Assembly: GCA_964557955.1 (NCBI GenBank)
Contig: CAZLCS010000009.1
Span: 1 to 64,000 of the forward strand
Origin: JALOOX01 sp964557955
GTDB lineage: Bacteria > Desulfobacterota > Syntrophobacteria > Syntrophobacterales > Syntrophobacteraceae
Direction: 5' to 3'
DNA: 64,000 nucleotides
Below, piece by piece: positions 43,885 through 52,459 of this stretch. The notes below the pieces were generated by a model. The model was not told the origin of the DNA. It did no database searches and saw only the letters and a program-made list of their open reading frames with translations. A program made the translations under genes and the position numbers. Position 1 is the stretch's first letter; the number at the start of each line of letters is the position of its first letter.

Positions 43885-46800
43885 TTATTTGGCAGTAAGC
43901 ACCGCATCGACCTGGGCACGGAGCTGGTCGAGGGTGAATCCGTGGACTTCGACGCCGCCCTTGGGGCACGTTGCTTCACAGAGCCCGCAGCCTTTGCAGA
44001 GCGAGCTTTCGGGATGGATGCGCTTGTGGGTGGAGCCCCCTGCGTTGACCTCGACGAGCCGGATGGCCCGGTACGGGCAAACATCCACGCACAGGGCGCA
44101 GCCGTCGCACTTCTCCGTGACATAGGACTTGATGGCATCCAGGTTCATGGCCTCCCGCGACAGGATGACATTGGCCCGGGACACGGCCGCCTTGGCCTGG
44201 GATATGGATTCGTCGATGGGCTTGGGGTAGTTGCAGAGTCCGGCCAGGAAGAGGCCGTCCACCGACATGTCCACCGGACGCAGCTTGGGGTGGGCTTCGT
44301 TGAGGAAGCCGTCTTCATTCTGCCCGCACTTGAACAGCTCGATGAGATCCTGGTTGTCGTTGGGAATGATAGCCGAAGCCAGGACGAGGTAGTCGGCGGG
44401 CAGCGTGATGGGCCGCTGCAGAATGGGATCCTCCACCGTCACGAAGACCTTGTCGCCCTGGATGGAGACCCGTGGCTTGGAGTCCAGGCTGAACCGGACG
44501 AAGATCACCCCCTGCTGCCGAGCCCTTTGGTAAAGCTCCTCCCGCTCCCCGTAAGTGCGCACATCCCTCGTGAGGATGGTGACCTCCATGTCGGGGTTCA
44601 GGGCCTTGAGGGTCAGGGCGTTCTGGATGGAGTGGGTGCAGCACACGCGGCTGCAGTAGGGTCGGTGCGGCTCGCGGGAGCCTACGCACTGGATGAAGAC
44701 CACCGATTCCGCCGCCTGGACGTCCTTCTCGTTCTCGTGGAGCTCGGTCTCGAACTGGAGGTGAGTCATGATGTGCGGGTGGTCGCCGTACCCGTACTCG
44801 GTGGGCATGCACTCACGGCCGCCCACGGCGATGACGGCTGCCCCGTAGGCTACGGTGTGGGATGTGCCGTTCACCTGGAATTCGCTGACGAAATTGCCGA
44901 CGGAGCCGGAGACCGACGTCAGGACAGCCCCTTTGTGAACCGTGATCCCCGGGTGACCTTCCACCTTGCGGATCATTTCTTCGAGGAGCGGCCGGACGGC
45001 TCTTCCCCGCCACGTTTCATGGATCTGCCAGGCGTTGCCGCCGAGCCGATCCGCCTTTTCCAGAAGTACGGTCTCGTGCCCCTGATCGGCCAGGCCGAGC
45101 GCCGCTGTCATACCGGCCAGGCCGCCGCCGATGACGAGCGAGCGCCGCACGACCCCCACCTTCTGGCGGTCCAGCGGCATGTTGAGGGCCACGCGGGCCA
45201 CGGCCATGCGCACCTGGTCCCTGGCCTTGTCGGTGGCGTTGAACGGCTCCTTCCGATGCACCCAGGAGTTCTGGTTCCGGATGTTGGCCATTTCCAGGAG
45301 ATACGGGTTCAACCCCGCCTCGCGCAGCGTATCCTGGAAGAGCGGCTCGTGGGTGCGCGGCGTGCAGGCGGCCACGACGATGCGGTTGAGGCCGTACTCC
45401 TTGATCTTCTGGGCAATGAGCTCCTGCGTGTCGGTGGAGCAGGTGAAGAGGTTGTTTTCCACCATGACGACATGGGGAAGGCCTTTGGCATAGGCAGCCA
45501 GCGCCTGTACGTCGACGACGCTCGCGATGTTGATCCCGCAGGAGCAGACAAAGACCCCGATGCGGGGCTCCTCGCCAGAGACGTCCCTTTCAGGCGGGTA
45601 GGTCTTCTCCTGGGTCAGGGTTCCCTTGGCGGCGACAAGAGCCCGGGAAGCGTCCGCCGCGGCGGCCGAAGCCTCGGTGACGGCACGGGGGATGGCCTTG
45701 GGCGACCGGAAGGCCCCGGCCACGTAGACTCCCTTGCGGGTGCTCGCCACGGGGTCGAAGCTCCGTGTCACGGCGAAGCGGTGGTGGTCCAGCTCAATCC
45801 CGGCCGTTTCGGCCAGAGCCTTGGCATCCCTGGACGCCTGCATGCCCACCGAGAGCACCACCATGTCGAAATCTTCCAAGGTGGACCGGCCGTCGGCATC
45901 GATGTAGGACAGGATCACCCCAATGTTGTTCGGACCCGGCTCGATGGAGTGCGGACGCGCCCTCACGAACCGGATGCCGCGAGCCTTGGCTCCCTCGTAA
46001 TACCGTTCGAACTCCTTGTTGCAGCTCCGGATGTCCATGTAGAAGATCGCCTGCTCGACCCCGCCCGGCATGTGCTCGGCCGTGACGAGCGTCTGCTTGA
46101 TGGCGAACATGCAGCACACGCTCGAGCAGTAGCTGTTCCCCGAGTGCTGGATCTCCCGGGATCCCACGCACTGGATCCAGGCGATCTTCCGGGGCTCTTT
46201 GCCGTTGGAGGGCTTGACGAGGTGGCCCATGTGGGGGCCGCTGGCCGAAAGGAGTCGCTCGTACTCGATCCCCGTCACCACGTCGGGGATGGTGCCGTAG
46301 CCGTAGGTGTCGTAAACCGACGGGTCGAAAGGCGTGTAGCCGGGGGAAAGGATCATGGAGCCGACGTTCAGGGTCACGATCTCTTCCCGGTCGTCGAACC
46401 GGATGGCCCCGGTGGGGCAGAATTTCTCGCAGGCCCTGCATTTTCCACGGGTGAGATACAGGCAGTTCACCGGGTCGATGGCGTATTTCAGGGGGACGGT
46501 CTGACCGTACTTGATGAAAGCCGCCTTGCGCTTGCCCTGCCCCGCGTTGTACTCATCGTCCACCTTCTTGGGGCATTTCTCGGCGCACAGACCACAGGCG
46601 ATGCATTTTTCCATGTCCACGTAGCGGGGGGATTTTTTGACTCTGACGGTGAAGTTTCCCTCTTCGCCCGAGACATCCATGACTTCCGAAAGGGTGAGTA
46701 ACTCGACGTTCAAGTGCCGACCGCACTCGACCAGCTTGGGCGAGAGGATTCACATGGCACAGTCGTTGGTGGGATAGGTCTTGTCCAGCTGCGACATGAC

Positions 46801-46929
46801 GCCGCCGATGCCGGAGCTTTTCTCGACGAGATACACGTAGTATCCCGAGTCGGCCAGGTCGAGAGTTGCCTGGATTCCGGCAATCCCCCCCCCGACGACC
46901 AAAATGGATCCGACTGGTTTCTGGTTCAT
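43885..46929 (-). CDS. hdrA: HdrA-like electron-bifurcating flavoprotein, double-domain, with selenocysteine
   Basis: This 1014-aa cytoplasmic FAD/iron-sulfur protein is the expected site of flavin-based electron bifurcation. It contains two HdrA-like parts. The first Rossmann fold is at residues 8-40 (SILVVGGGIAGIQATLDLA); UGA 46750-46752 at residue 60 gives NDCAM-U-ILSPKLVECGRH, where the family has Cys. Ferredoxin motifs follow (CIACGLCAEKC about 109-119; CRACEKFC about 164-171). A second full HdrA begins near 458 (VFVCSCGINIA), with a Rossmann fold near 597 (VIGGGLAGMTAALGLA) but no Cys equivalent of residue 60. Two ferredoxin motifs end the protein (CDGCALCVDVC, CKGCGLCEATC). Start ATG 46929 has GGAGGA upstream. 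Without readthrough only 59 aa would be made. Confidence 0.9.
46711..46729 (-). promoter_or_regulatory. SECIS-like hairpin in hdrA
   Basis: On the minus strand CGAGTGC-GGTCG-GCACTTG forms a 7-bp stem with one G-U pair and a 5-base loop that starts with GGTC, as in the E. coli fdhF SECIS. The loop starts 27 bases after the UGA, within the range known for bacteria. Confidence 0.68.
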
Positions 46930-47040
46930 GAGCTTTGCGTGTCCTCCTTGCATCGTTGCCGTGGAAGCCCTCGAGCCCCGGCTTAGAGCTTCCAGTTTTG
47001 AATATGCATAGCGGGCGGCCTGCCGGTTGGTGCAGGCCCC

Positions 47041-47577
47041 TCAACCAGCCGCAGCCTCGGCCTTGAGGTCGCCTGGACCGACGGGCTCCGCCGCTGCCAC
47101 CCGGTCCATGAGCCATTGGCATGCCCCGGAGACGGCGGCCCGGACCTCGGGCGTGAGACCCGGCCGGACCGCCTCGGGGATGCAGCCGGCCTGTACGGCC
47201 AGGATATGAACCTGGATGCCGGCAGAATCGCGCAATTCCTGGAGCATGTTCACGGAGGGAAACTGGTGGAGGGAAAAGTCAACGGATTTGGCGGCCGGCA
47301 ATTCCTGGATATCCATTTCAAAGAGCTCCCCGGGGGAGCGGGTCGGATCGGATACAGCGTCCACGATGAAGATGTGCGAAGGGCGACGGGGTGAGAGGAG
47401 GAGGTCGAAAAGGAGGTCGCTGATGCCGGTTCCGACGTCGAAAGCGCCCACGGAGGCGGGGAGGCTGTGGTGCCGGTGGAGGTGCTCGATCACTTCGGGG
47501 CCGAAGCCGTCGTCCCCGAAAAGGACGTTGCCGCATCCGAAGATGAGAAGGGGTTTGGTGAAGACTTCTTCGATCAC
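47041..47577 (-). CDS. Hydrogenase maturation endopeptidase (HyaD/HycI family)
   Basis: This 178-aa nickel-dependent protease removes the C-terminal extension of the large subunit after metal insertion. Motifs: GCGNVLFGDDGFGPEV (with the acidic nickel ligand), DVGTGISD, IVDAVSD (second acidic ligand), and LHQFP (His ligand). I chose GTG 47577, which has AAAGGAG five bases upstream; the frame stays open to 47637. It is the first gene of the operon, 111 bases before hdrA. Its natural substrate would be MvhA, cleaved after the His of DP-U-ISCATH. Confidence 0.9.
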   Translation of the reverse strand: MIEEVFTKPLLIFGCGNVLFGDDGFGPEVIEHLHRHHSLPASVGAFDVGTGISDLLFDLLLSPRRPSHIFIVDAVSDPTRSPGELFEMDIQELPAAKSVDFSLHQFPSVNMLQELRDSAGIQVHILAVQAGCIPEAVRPGLTPEVRAAVSGACQWLMDRVAAAEPVGPGDLKAEAAAG

Positions 47578-47614
47578 AGGGCTCCTTTCGCGCGAGGCCT
47601 CTAAATTGTGCGAA

Positions 47615-47639
47615 TTGTGCATTATCAACAGATGCACAA
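47615..47639. promoter_or_regulatory. Inverted repeat upstream of the hydrogenase operon
   Basis: TTGTGCAT-N9-ATGCACAA is a perfect 8-base inverted repeat 38 bases upstream of the protease start, with a further TTGTGCG at 47606-47612. On the minus strand TTGATA and TTTAGA are 17 bases apart across it and could be a weak -35/-10 pair. It is a candidate operator for the operon. Confidence 0.5.
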
Positions 47640-47938
47640 CCTGTCAACGAAAAAAGTCAGCCACTCGTTCCCCTCGCTGAAAGACTTCTCCGTATTTACC
47701 TTCTTATCATTACGAACGAACCACAGCGGAGAGAGAAATCTTCATAACTCACGATGTTCCAGGGAACGGCATTTCTCGTCATCGCTCGAATTGAAAGTTC
47801 TCGGGGAATCTCCCTGCGGAAAGCCAGAAGACCTTTACAAAACCCAAGGACTCACCCATTCCAAGTGCAGCTCCACAGCATTGCCCACTCTGAAAGGGAA
47901 ACAGGGATTCTCGTGGGGCGAGACTTGATGGGGTGAAT

Positions 47939-47983
47939 GCCTTCTGTGCATTCTCTCGCTTCATCAGGGAATGCACAGAAGGC
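47939..47983. repeat. 15-bp perfect inverted repeat (hairpin) between operons
   Basis: GCCTTCTGTGCATTC at 47939-47953 is followed after 15 bases by its exact inverse at 47969-47983. It lies in the 487-base gap (47578-48064) between the hydrogenase operon and the end of the ferritin-like gene, 82 bases past that gene's stop. It may end that minus-strand transcript, although no U-run follows. The rest of the gap, apart from the operator-like repeat at 47615, shows nothing recognisable. Confidence 0.65.
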
Positions 47984-48064
47984 CGGATTGCAGAACGGAA
48001 TCAGGTGTGGGACTTCAGCCTCAAGCTGATATGAAGGCAGGGCAGGTACTCAAACCAATCCGCC

Positions 48065-48559
48065 TCACTTGCCGAGACGGGCGAGCTCCAGAGCCAGGCG
48101 CCGGAGGTGCGTCTGCTCCTCCTTGACCAGAAGGCCGATCATCTCCTGGTCCTTTTTGTTGTCTGTGGCCTCCTGCATGGACAGGAAGAAGATCACCGAG
48201 TCCTTTTCAAACTCGATGGCCATCTTGAGGGCGTCCCGGACGTTCCTGAGCTCCGCCAGGGATGCCTGGAGCGTTTCGTCGGACGTGAAGACGTGCTGGT
48301 CCGCCATCATCTTGAGGTACGCTTCCATCTCGTTTTCGGGGAACCACACGTCGGAAGTCTGAGGCTGGGCCGGAAGCTGAGCCTTGAGCTCCTCGAAACG
48401 CTTCTTGTGGTCCACCTCCTGGAGGGCCAGCTCTTCGAAAAGCCTTTTCACCACAGGATCGTCGATGACCTTCACCGCATGATCGTAGAACTTCTTCCCA
48501 TTTTCCTCGATTTTGATGGCAACTCGGAATACTTCGGCAGCATTGAAATTGAAGATCAT
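48065..48559 (-). CDS. Ferritin-like (rubrerythrin-type) di-iron protein
   Basis: This 164-aa four-helix-bundle protein has the spaced Glu/His residues of a di-iron site: IKIEENGKKFYDHA, LQEVDHKKRFEEL, IEFEKDSVIFFLSM and EEQTHLRRLALELA. It lacks a rubredoxin domain, which is instead encoded separately just upstream in the same operon. The likely role is peroxide reduction or iron handling under oxidative stress in the cytoplasm. It ends a three-gene operon: rubredoxin, rubredoxin, ferritin-like protein. Confidence 0.85.
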   Translation of the reverse strand: MIFNFNAAEVFRVAIKIEENGKKFYDHAVKVIDDPVVKRLFEELALQEVDHKKRFEELKAQLPAQPQTSDVWFPENEMEAYLKMMADQHVFTSDETLQASLAELRNVRDALKMAIEFEKDSVIFFLSMQEATDNKKDQEMIGLLVKEEQTHLRRLALELARLGK

Positions 48560-48586
48560 GTTTCGAGCTCCTCTCAGCCCCTGCGA

Positions 48587-48745
48587 CTACGCTTTCTCAA
48601 AATCGCTCTTGGAAGCGCCGCAAATGGGGCAGACCCAATCTTCGGGCAGATCCTGGAAGCTGGTCCCGGACGCCACTCCAGAGTCGGGGTCCCCCTTGGC
48701 CGGGTCATAGATGTAACCGCAGATCTGACAAATGTACTTGTCCAT
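48587..48745 (-). CDS. Rubredoxin
   Basis: This 52-aa protein has the single-iron FeS4 site formed by CQICGY and CPICGA, with typical YDPAKGDPDSGVASGT and LPEDWVCP. It is an electron carrier to rubrerythrins or oxygen reductases. The second ATG of a tandem pair (48745) has AAGGAG at better spacing than the first. It sits 27 bases before the ferritin-like gene and 29 bases after the sister rubredoxin, to which it is very similar (tandem duplication). Confidence 0.95.
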   Translation of the reverse strand: MDKYICQICGYIYDPAKGDPDSGVASGTSFQDLPEDWVCPICGASKSDFEKA

Positions 48746-48774
48746 CATCTCTCCTTGAGTTCGACAATCCTCGA

Positions 48775-48933
48775 CTATTCCTTTTCGAAGTCGCTCTTCA
48801 TGGCGCCGCAGACGGGGCATGTCCAGTCATCGGGCAGGTCCTCGAATTTCGTTCCGGGAGCCACTCCGGAGTCGGGATCTCCCTTGGCCGGGTCATAGAC
48901 ATACCCACACACCTGGCAGACATAGCGAGCCAT
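48775..48933 (-). CDS. Rubredoxin (second copy)
   Basis: This 52-aa protein has CQVCGYVYDPAKGDPDSGV and LPDDWTCPVCGA, about 80% identical by eye to the neighbouring copy, including length. It starts at ATG 48933 with GGAGGAG four bases upstream and ends at TAG 48775-48777. It is the first gene of the rubredoxin/ferritin-like operon. Confidence 0.94.
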   Translation of the reverse strand: MARYVCQVCGYVYDPAKGDPDSGVAPGTKFEDLPDDWTCPVCGAMKSDFEKE

Positions 48934-49033
48934 ACATCTCCTCCTTCACGGTTGGGGTTCACATCGGTGCCGGGGTCTTTTCAGGTTCAAAACACCCTTT
49001 CTTATAAACATCTCGGCGGATCTCCACAACAGC

Positions 49034-51508
49034 TCAGTGCATTTTGTGGCGCTGCCACACCCATCGGAGCCGAAGGGCGTTGCTCACGACCGAAACCGAG
49101 CTCATGGCCATGGCCGCAGCCGCAAACATGGGGTTGAGCAGAATCCCGAAAAACGGATAGAGCACCCCGGCGGCGACGGGAATGCCGAGTGAGTTGTAGA
49201 AGAAGGCCCAGAAAAGGTTCTGCTTGATGATTTTCATGGTGAGCGACGAAAGATGGATGGCGGCGGGCACCAGGCGGAGATCGTCCCGCATGAGGGTGAT
49301 ATCACTGGCTTCGACGGCGATGTCGGTCCCCGCGCCGATGGCAATGCCAACATCGGCCGCAGCAAGGGCCGGGGCGTCGTTGATGCCGTCCCCCACCATG
49401 GCGACGACCTCGCCCGCCTCCTGCAACCGGCGAATCTCTCCAGCCTTTTCCCCCGGGAGAACTTCCGCGAGCACCCTCTGCACTCCGAGCTCCCGTGCGA
49501 CCACCCGGGCTGTTTCCTGCCGGTCCCCCGAGATCATGGCCACATTCAAGCCCATGTGCTGCAAAGTCTCAATGGCTTCGCGCGAGGATTCCCTGGGAGC
49601 ATCGGCCAGGCAGAGGGCTCCGACGGCCTTTCCCTGGACGGCCACGAAGACGCACGTCCTGCCAAGAGCCAGCTGAGCCTGGGCGTCCTTGGTGAGGGAG
49701 GCCATATCCACTCCCTTCTCTTTCAGGAGCCTCGCGCTCCCCACCAGCACCTCCTGCCCCTGAACCTCACCCCTGGCGCCCAGCCCGGCGAGAGCTTCAA
49801 ATTCGAACACCGGCTCCAGACGCTCCTCCTCCTGGCGGGCTCTGCTTACAATGGCCCGGGCCAGCGGATGCTCGGAGACCGCCTCCAGGGAGGCCGCCCA
49901 CTTCAACAGGCTGCCCTGGTCGGTCTCCCGCGTGGTGAGCATGTCCGTGACATCGGGCTTTCCCCTGGTGAGGGTCCCCGTCTTGTCAAAGACTACCGTG
50001 GTGAGATGGCAGGCCTTCTCCAGGCTTTCCCCCCCCTTGATGAGGATGCCGCTCTCCGCACCCAGCCCCGTTCCGACCATGACGGCCGTGGGAGTCGCAA
50101 GCCCCATGGCGCAGGGGCAGGCGATGATCAGAACCGAAACGAAGTTGAGCAGCGCCCGGCTGAGGTCCGGATCGTCCACCGCGAAACCCCAGACGACAAA
50201 GGTCGCCGCCGCCAGGACCATGACCACCGGGACGAAGATGGATGCCACCTTGTCGGCGAACCGCTGGATGGGGGCCTTGGAGCCCTGGGCCTCCTCCACC
50301 AGGCGGATGATGTGAGCCAGTACCGTCTCGGCGCCGACCTTGGTGGCCGTGAACATGAAGCTTCCGCCCTGGTTGACCGTTCCCGCGAAAACCTCGCTTC
50401 CCGTCGCCTTGTTGACGGGCATACTCTCGCCCGTCAGCATGGATTCATCCACCGTGGAGCTCCCCGATTCCAGCCTTCCATCGGTGGCGATCCTCTCGCC
50501 GGGACGCACCAGGACCAGGTCTCCGGGAACCAGGGAGTCCACGGGAACCTCCAGCTCCTGGCCGTCGCGCATGACCCGCGCCGTCTTGGGCGCCAGCTGC
50601 ATCAGCTTCTTGATCGCCTCGGAGGTGCGCCCGCGGGCCTTCATTTCGAGGAACCGCCCGAGCAGCACCAGGGTGACGATCATGGCCGCTCCATCGTAAT
50701 AGACATGCAGCTCGTAGCCGGCTTTGGCAAAGAAGCTCGGAAAGAAGGTGGCAGCCGCCGAGTAGAAGTAGGCCGAAAGGGATCCCAGGGCGACGAGGGT
50801 GTTCATGTCCGCCGTCTTCTGGCGTGTGGCCTTGAGGGCGCCCGTCATGAAGCGGCTTCCCACCCAGAACACAGCGGGCGTGGTCAGGACCAGAAGCGCG
50901 AAAAGCATCGTCTGATGAGGAATCGCCATCAGGAAAGGGACGAGGTGGGGCATGCTCCCGGCCATGATGAAAACGTTGAGCACAGCCCCCACAATGAGCC
51001 GCAGCTTGAGGTCTCGAACCTCCCGGCGGGTCGCCTCGAGCAGCGGATCTTCGGGGGTCTCCTCCATCAACCCCAGGTACTGGTAGCCCGTCTCCTCGAG
51101 CACTTTTCGAAACGCGTCCGCATCCACCTCGAGGGGGTTGTGAATCACCGTGGCACGCGACGCCGCAAAGTTGACGGAAGCTTCCTGCACCCCGGGAAGG
51201 TCCTTCAAGGCGTTTTCCACCCGGCGCACGCAGGCGGCACAGGTCATCCCTCCGACGAAAAGAGTGGTCTTCTTGACCTCCCGGGGCCGCTGCGGGCTCA
51301 CATCCAGCACATCGTAGCCCAGATCCACGATCTTCGAGCGAACCTCTCCGAGGTCCACGCGCTCGGCATCGTAATCCACCAGAGCTTTGCCCGTGGCCAG
51401 GTTGACCGAAGCATCCCGAACGCCCTCCACGGACTTGATCCCGTTTTCGACTCGGCGTACGCAGGCGGCACAGGTCATTCCCCGAATATGAAAGATTTCC
51501 TTAGCCAA
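49034..51508 (-). CDS. copA: Copper-exporting P1B-type ATPase
   Basis: This 824-aa inner-membrane pump has two N-terminal heavy-metal domains (each GMTCAACVRRVE; near residues 10 and 78) and eight expected membrane helices. The transport motif CPC is in ACPCAMGLATPTA, the phosphorylation site in DKTGTLT, with TGES, SEHPLA, and GDGINDAPALAAADVGIA. The last helix has MAMSSVSVVSNALRL, a copper-type signature. It should export Cu+. The start appears to be TTG 51508, overlapping the end of the chaperone gene by eight bases; starting at the next ATG would cut into the first metal domain. Confidence 0.94.
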   Translation of the reverse strand: MAKEIFHIRGMTCAACVRRVENGIKSVEGVRDASVNLATGKALVDYDAERVDLGEVRSKIVDLGYDVLDVSPQRPREVKKTTLFVGGMTCAACVRRVENALKDLPGVQEASVNFAASRATVIHNPLEVDADAFRKVLEETGYQYLGLMEETPEDPLLEATRREVRDLKLRLIVGAVLNVFIMAGSMPHLVPFLMAIPHQTMLFALLVLTTPAVFWVGSRFMTGALKATRQKTADMNTLVALGSLSAYFYSAAATFFPSFFAKAGYELHVYYDGAAMIVTLVLLGRFLEMKARGRTSEAIKKLMQLAPKTARVMRDGQELEVPVDSLVPGDLVLVRPGERIATDGRLESGSSTVDESMLTGESMPVNKATGSEVFAGTVNQGGSFMFTATKVGAETVLAHIIRLVEEAQGSKAPIQRFADKVASIFVPVVMVLAAATFVVWGFAVDDPDLSRALLNFVSVLIIACPCAMGLATPTAVMVGTGLGAESGILIKGGESLEKACHLTTVVFDKTGTLTRGKPDVTDMLTTRETDQGSLLKWAASLEAVSEHPLARAIVSRARQEEERLEPVFEFEALAGLGARGEVQGQEVLVGSARLLKEKGVDMASLTKDAQAQLALGRTCVFVAVQGKAVGALCLADAPRESSREAIETLQHMGLNVAMISGDRQETARVVARELGVQRVLAEVLPGEKAGEIRRLQEAGEVVAMVGDGINDAPALAAADVGIAIGAGTDIAVEASDITLMRDDLRLVPAAIHLSSLTMKIIKQNLFWAFFYNSLGIPVAAGVLYPFFGILLNPMFAAAAMAMSSVSVVSNALRLRWVWQRHKMH

Positions 51509-51698
51509 TCTCGAATCCCGCCTTCTTCACCTTCTCGGCAATGACGTCCTCAGTCACCGGTTGAGCTTCCTCGAAGGTGGCCTCCCCGGCGGACAGGTTC
51601 ACGTGCACGTTGCTCACGCCGTCGATTTCACTCAGCGCCTTCGTGACGGCGTTGACACAATGCTGGCAGGACATACCCTTGATCTTCACGGTCTTCAT
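51501..51698 (-). CDS. copZ: Copper chaperone / heavy-metal-associated domain protein
   Basis: This 65-aa single HMA-domain protein has the metal motif GMSCQHC. It should carry Cu+ to the ATPase encoded next in the same transcript. ATG 51698 is preferred (GGAGATAATAAGCCT upstream); the open frame runs 17 codons further. Translation is coupled to copA by overlap. Confidence 0.9.
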   Translation of the reverse strand: MKTVKIKGMSCQHCVNAVTKALSEIDGVSNVHVNLSAGEATFEEAQPVTEDVIAEKVKKAGFEIG

Positions 51699-51876
51699 AG
51701 GCTTATTATCTCCATAGGACGCATGCAGGAAGCAGACAACCCTCACCACTCGACGTTGGTCCGGGTTGAGATCAAAGACTCAGTCAGCCGATGATCCTCA
51801 CTGACGCCGAATCAATGATTCACCATTACCACACCAACGAAGCATCGACTCAGGAACGCCGGCCCCGCCCACACAC

Positions 51877-52152
51877 TCAAACATCGATCTCCCCGCCCGC
51901 TGATGTCCCGGACGTGGTGGCTGCTTTCAAGGCTGATCGTTTCCAAAACGCCAAAATGCCTTCTTTTCCGAAGGATGCCTGGATGAGCTCCCACCCGGCC
52001 AGGCCGCGCTGGGTCAGCACATTCTGAAGCTTTCGAATCTGGTCTGCCGGAAGGCGCTGGAAGTTGCACTGGCCATCGGGCGAACAGAAATAAACCACTT
52101 CCTTGAAGTCTTCTGCAGGATAGGCTGTGATCTCGTATTCGAACTGATTCAT
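51877..52152 (-). CDS. DUF4177-like small protein
   Basis: This 91-aa soluble protein begins FEYEITAYPA and contains VLTQRGLAGWELIQAS and ILAFWKR, the pattern of DUF4177-type proteins (a short beta-rich domain with a GWEL motif). The last 15 residues are low in complexity. No function is known. It stands alone between the copper genes and the ferritin-like gene. Confidence 0.75.
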   Translation of the reverse strand: MNQFEYEITAYPAEDFKEVVYFCSPDGQCNFQRLPADQIRKLQNVLTQRGLAGWELIQASFGKEGILAFWKRSALKAATTSGTSAGGEIDV

Positions 52153-52459
52153 GTCTTCTTTTCACTCCCTCATGGCACAGCGAAAGACCTGTCTACAGCC
52201 GGAGAACCTCCCGGACAGAAATCAGGGGCGCCCCCCTGGACAGCCCAACACCATAATCATAATAGCTTAAGAGCCCGCCGTCAGGCCCCCGGGTTGAGCT
52301 CATCGCCAAAAATGACATGTCCGTAAAAAATACGCCCCGTCACGTCGGAGTCATGAACCGGGGCATTGATGTCCATCATTCATGTATGCGACCCCGTGCG
52401 CGTCCATTCTCCTGATTCACTGCCGGAGCATGGACGCGGCCGGGGATTGTTCCAGCAGA
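52153..52459. other. Intergenic region, nothing recognised
   Basis: About 307 bases between two minus-strand genes. No hairpin, repeat or promoter could be assigned with confidence, and no coding frame is supported. Confidence 0.4.

Noticed and set aside
43828..46701. 957-codon plus-strand frame opposite hdrA
   Set aside because: Long only because of G+C-rich antisense composition; no domain, and the minus strand encodes a clear protein.
43885..46713. HdrA starting at the internal TTG 46713 as a separate 942-aa gene
   Set aside because: The upstream frame encodes the missing first Rossmann motif and joins at a UGA placed at a conserved Cys; no ribosome binding site precedes the TTG.
49253..51544. 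763-codon plus-strand frame opposite copA
   Set aside because: Antisense shadow; composition is not protein-like.
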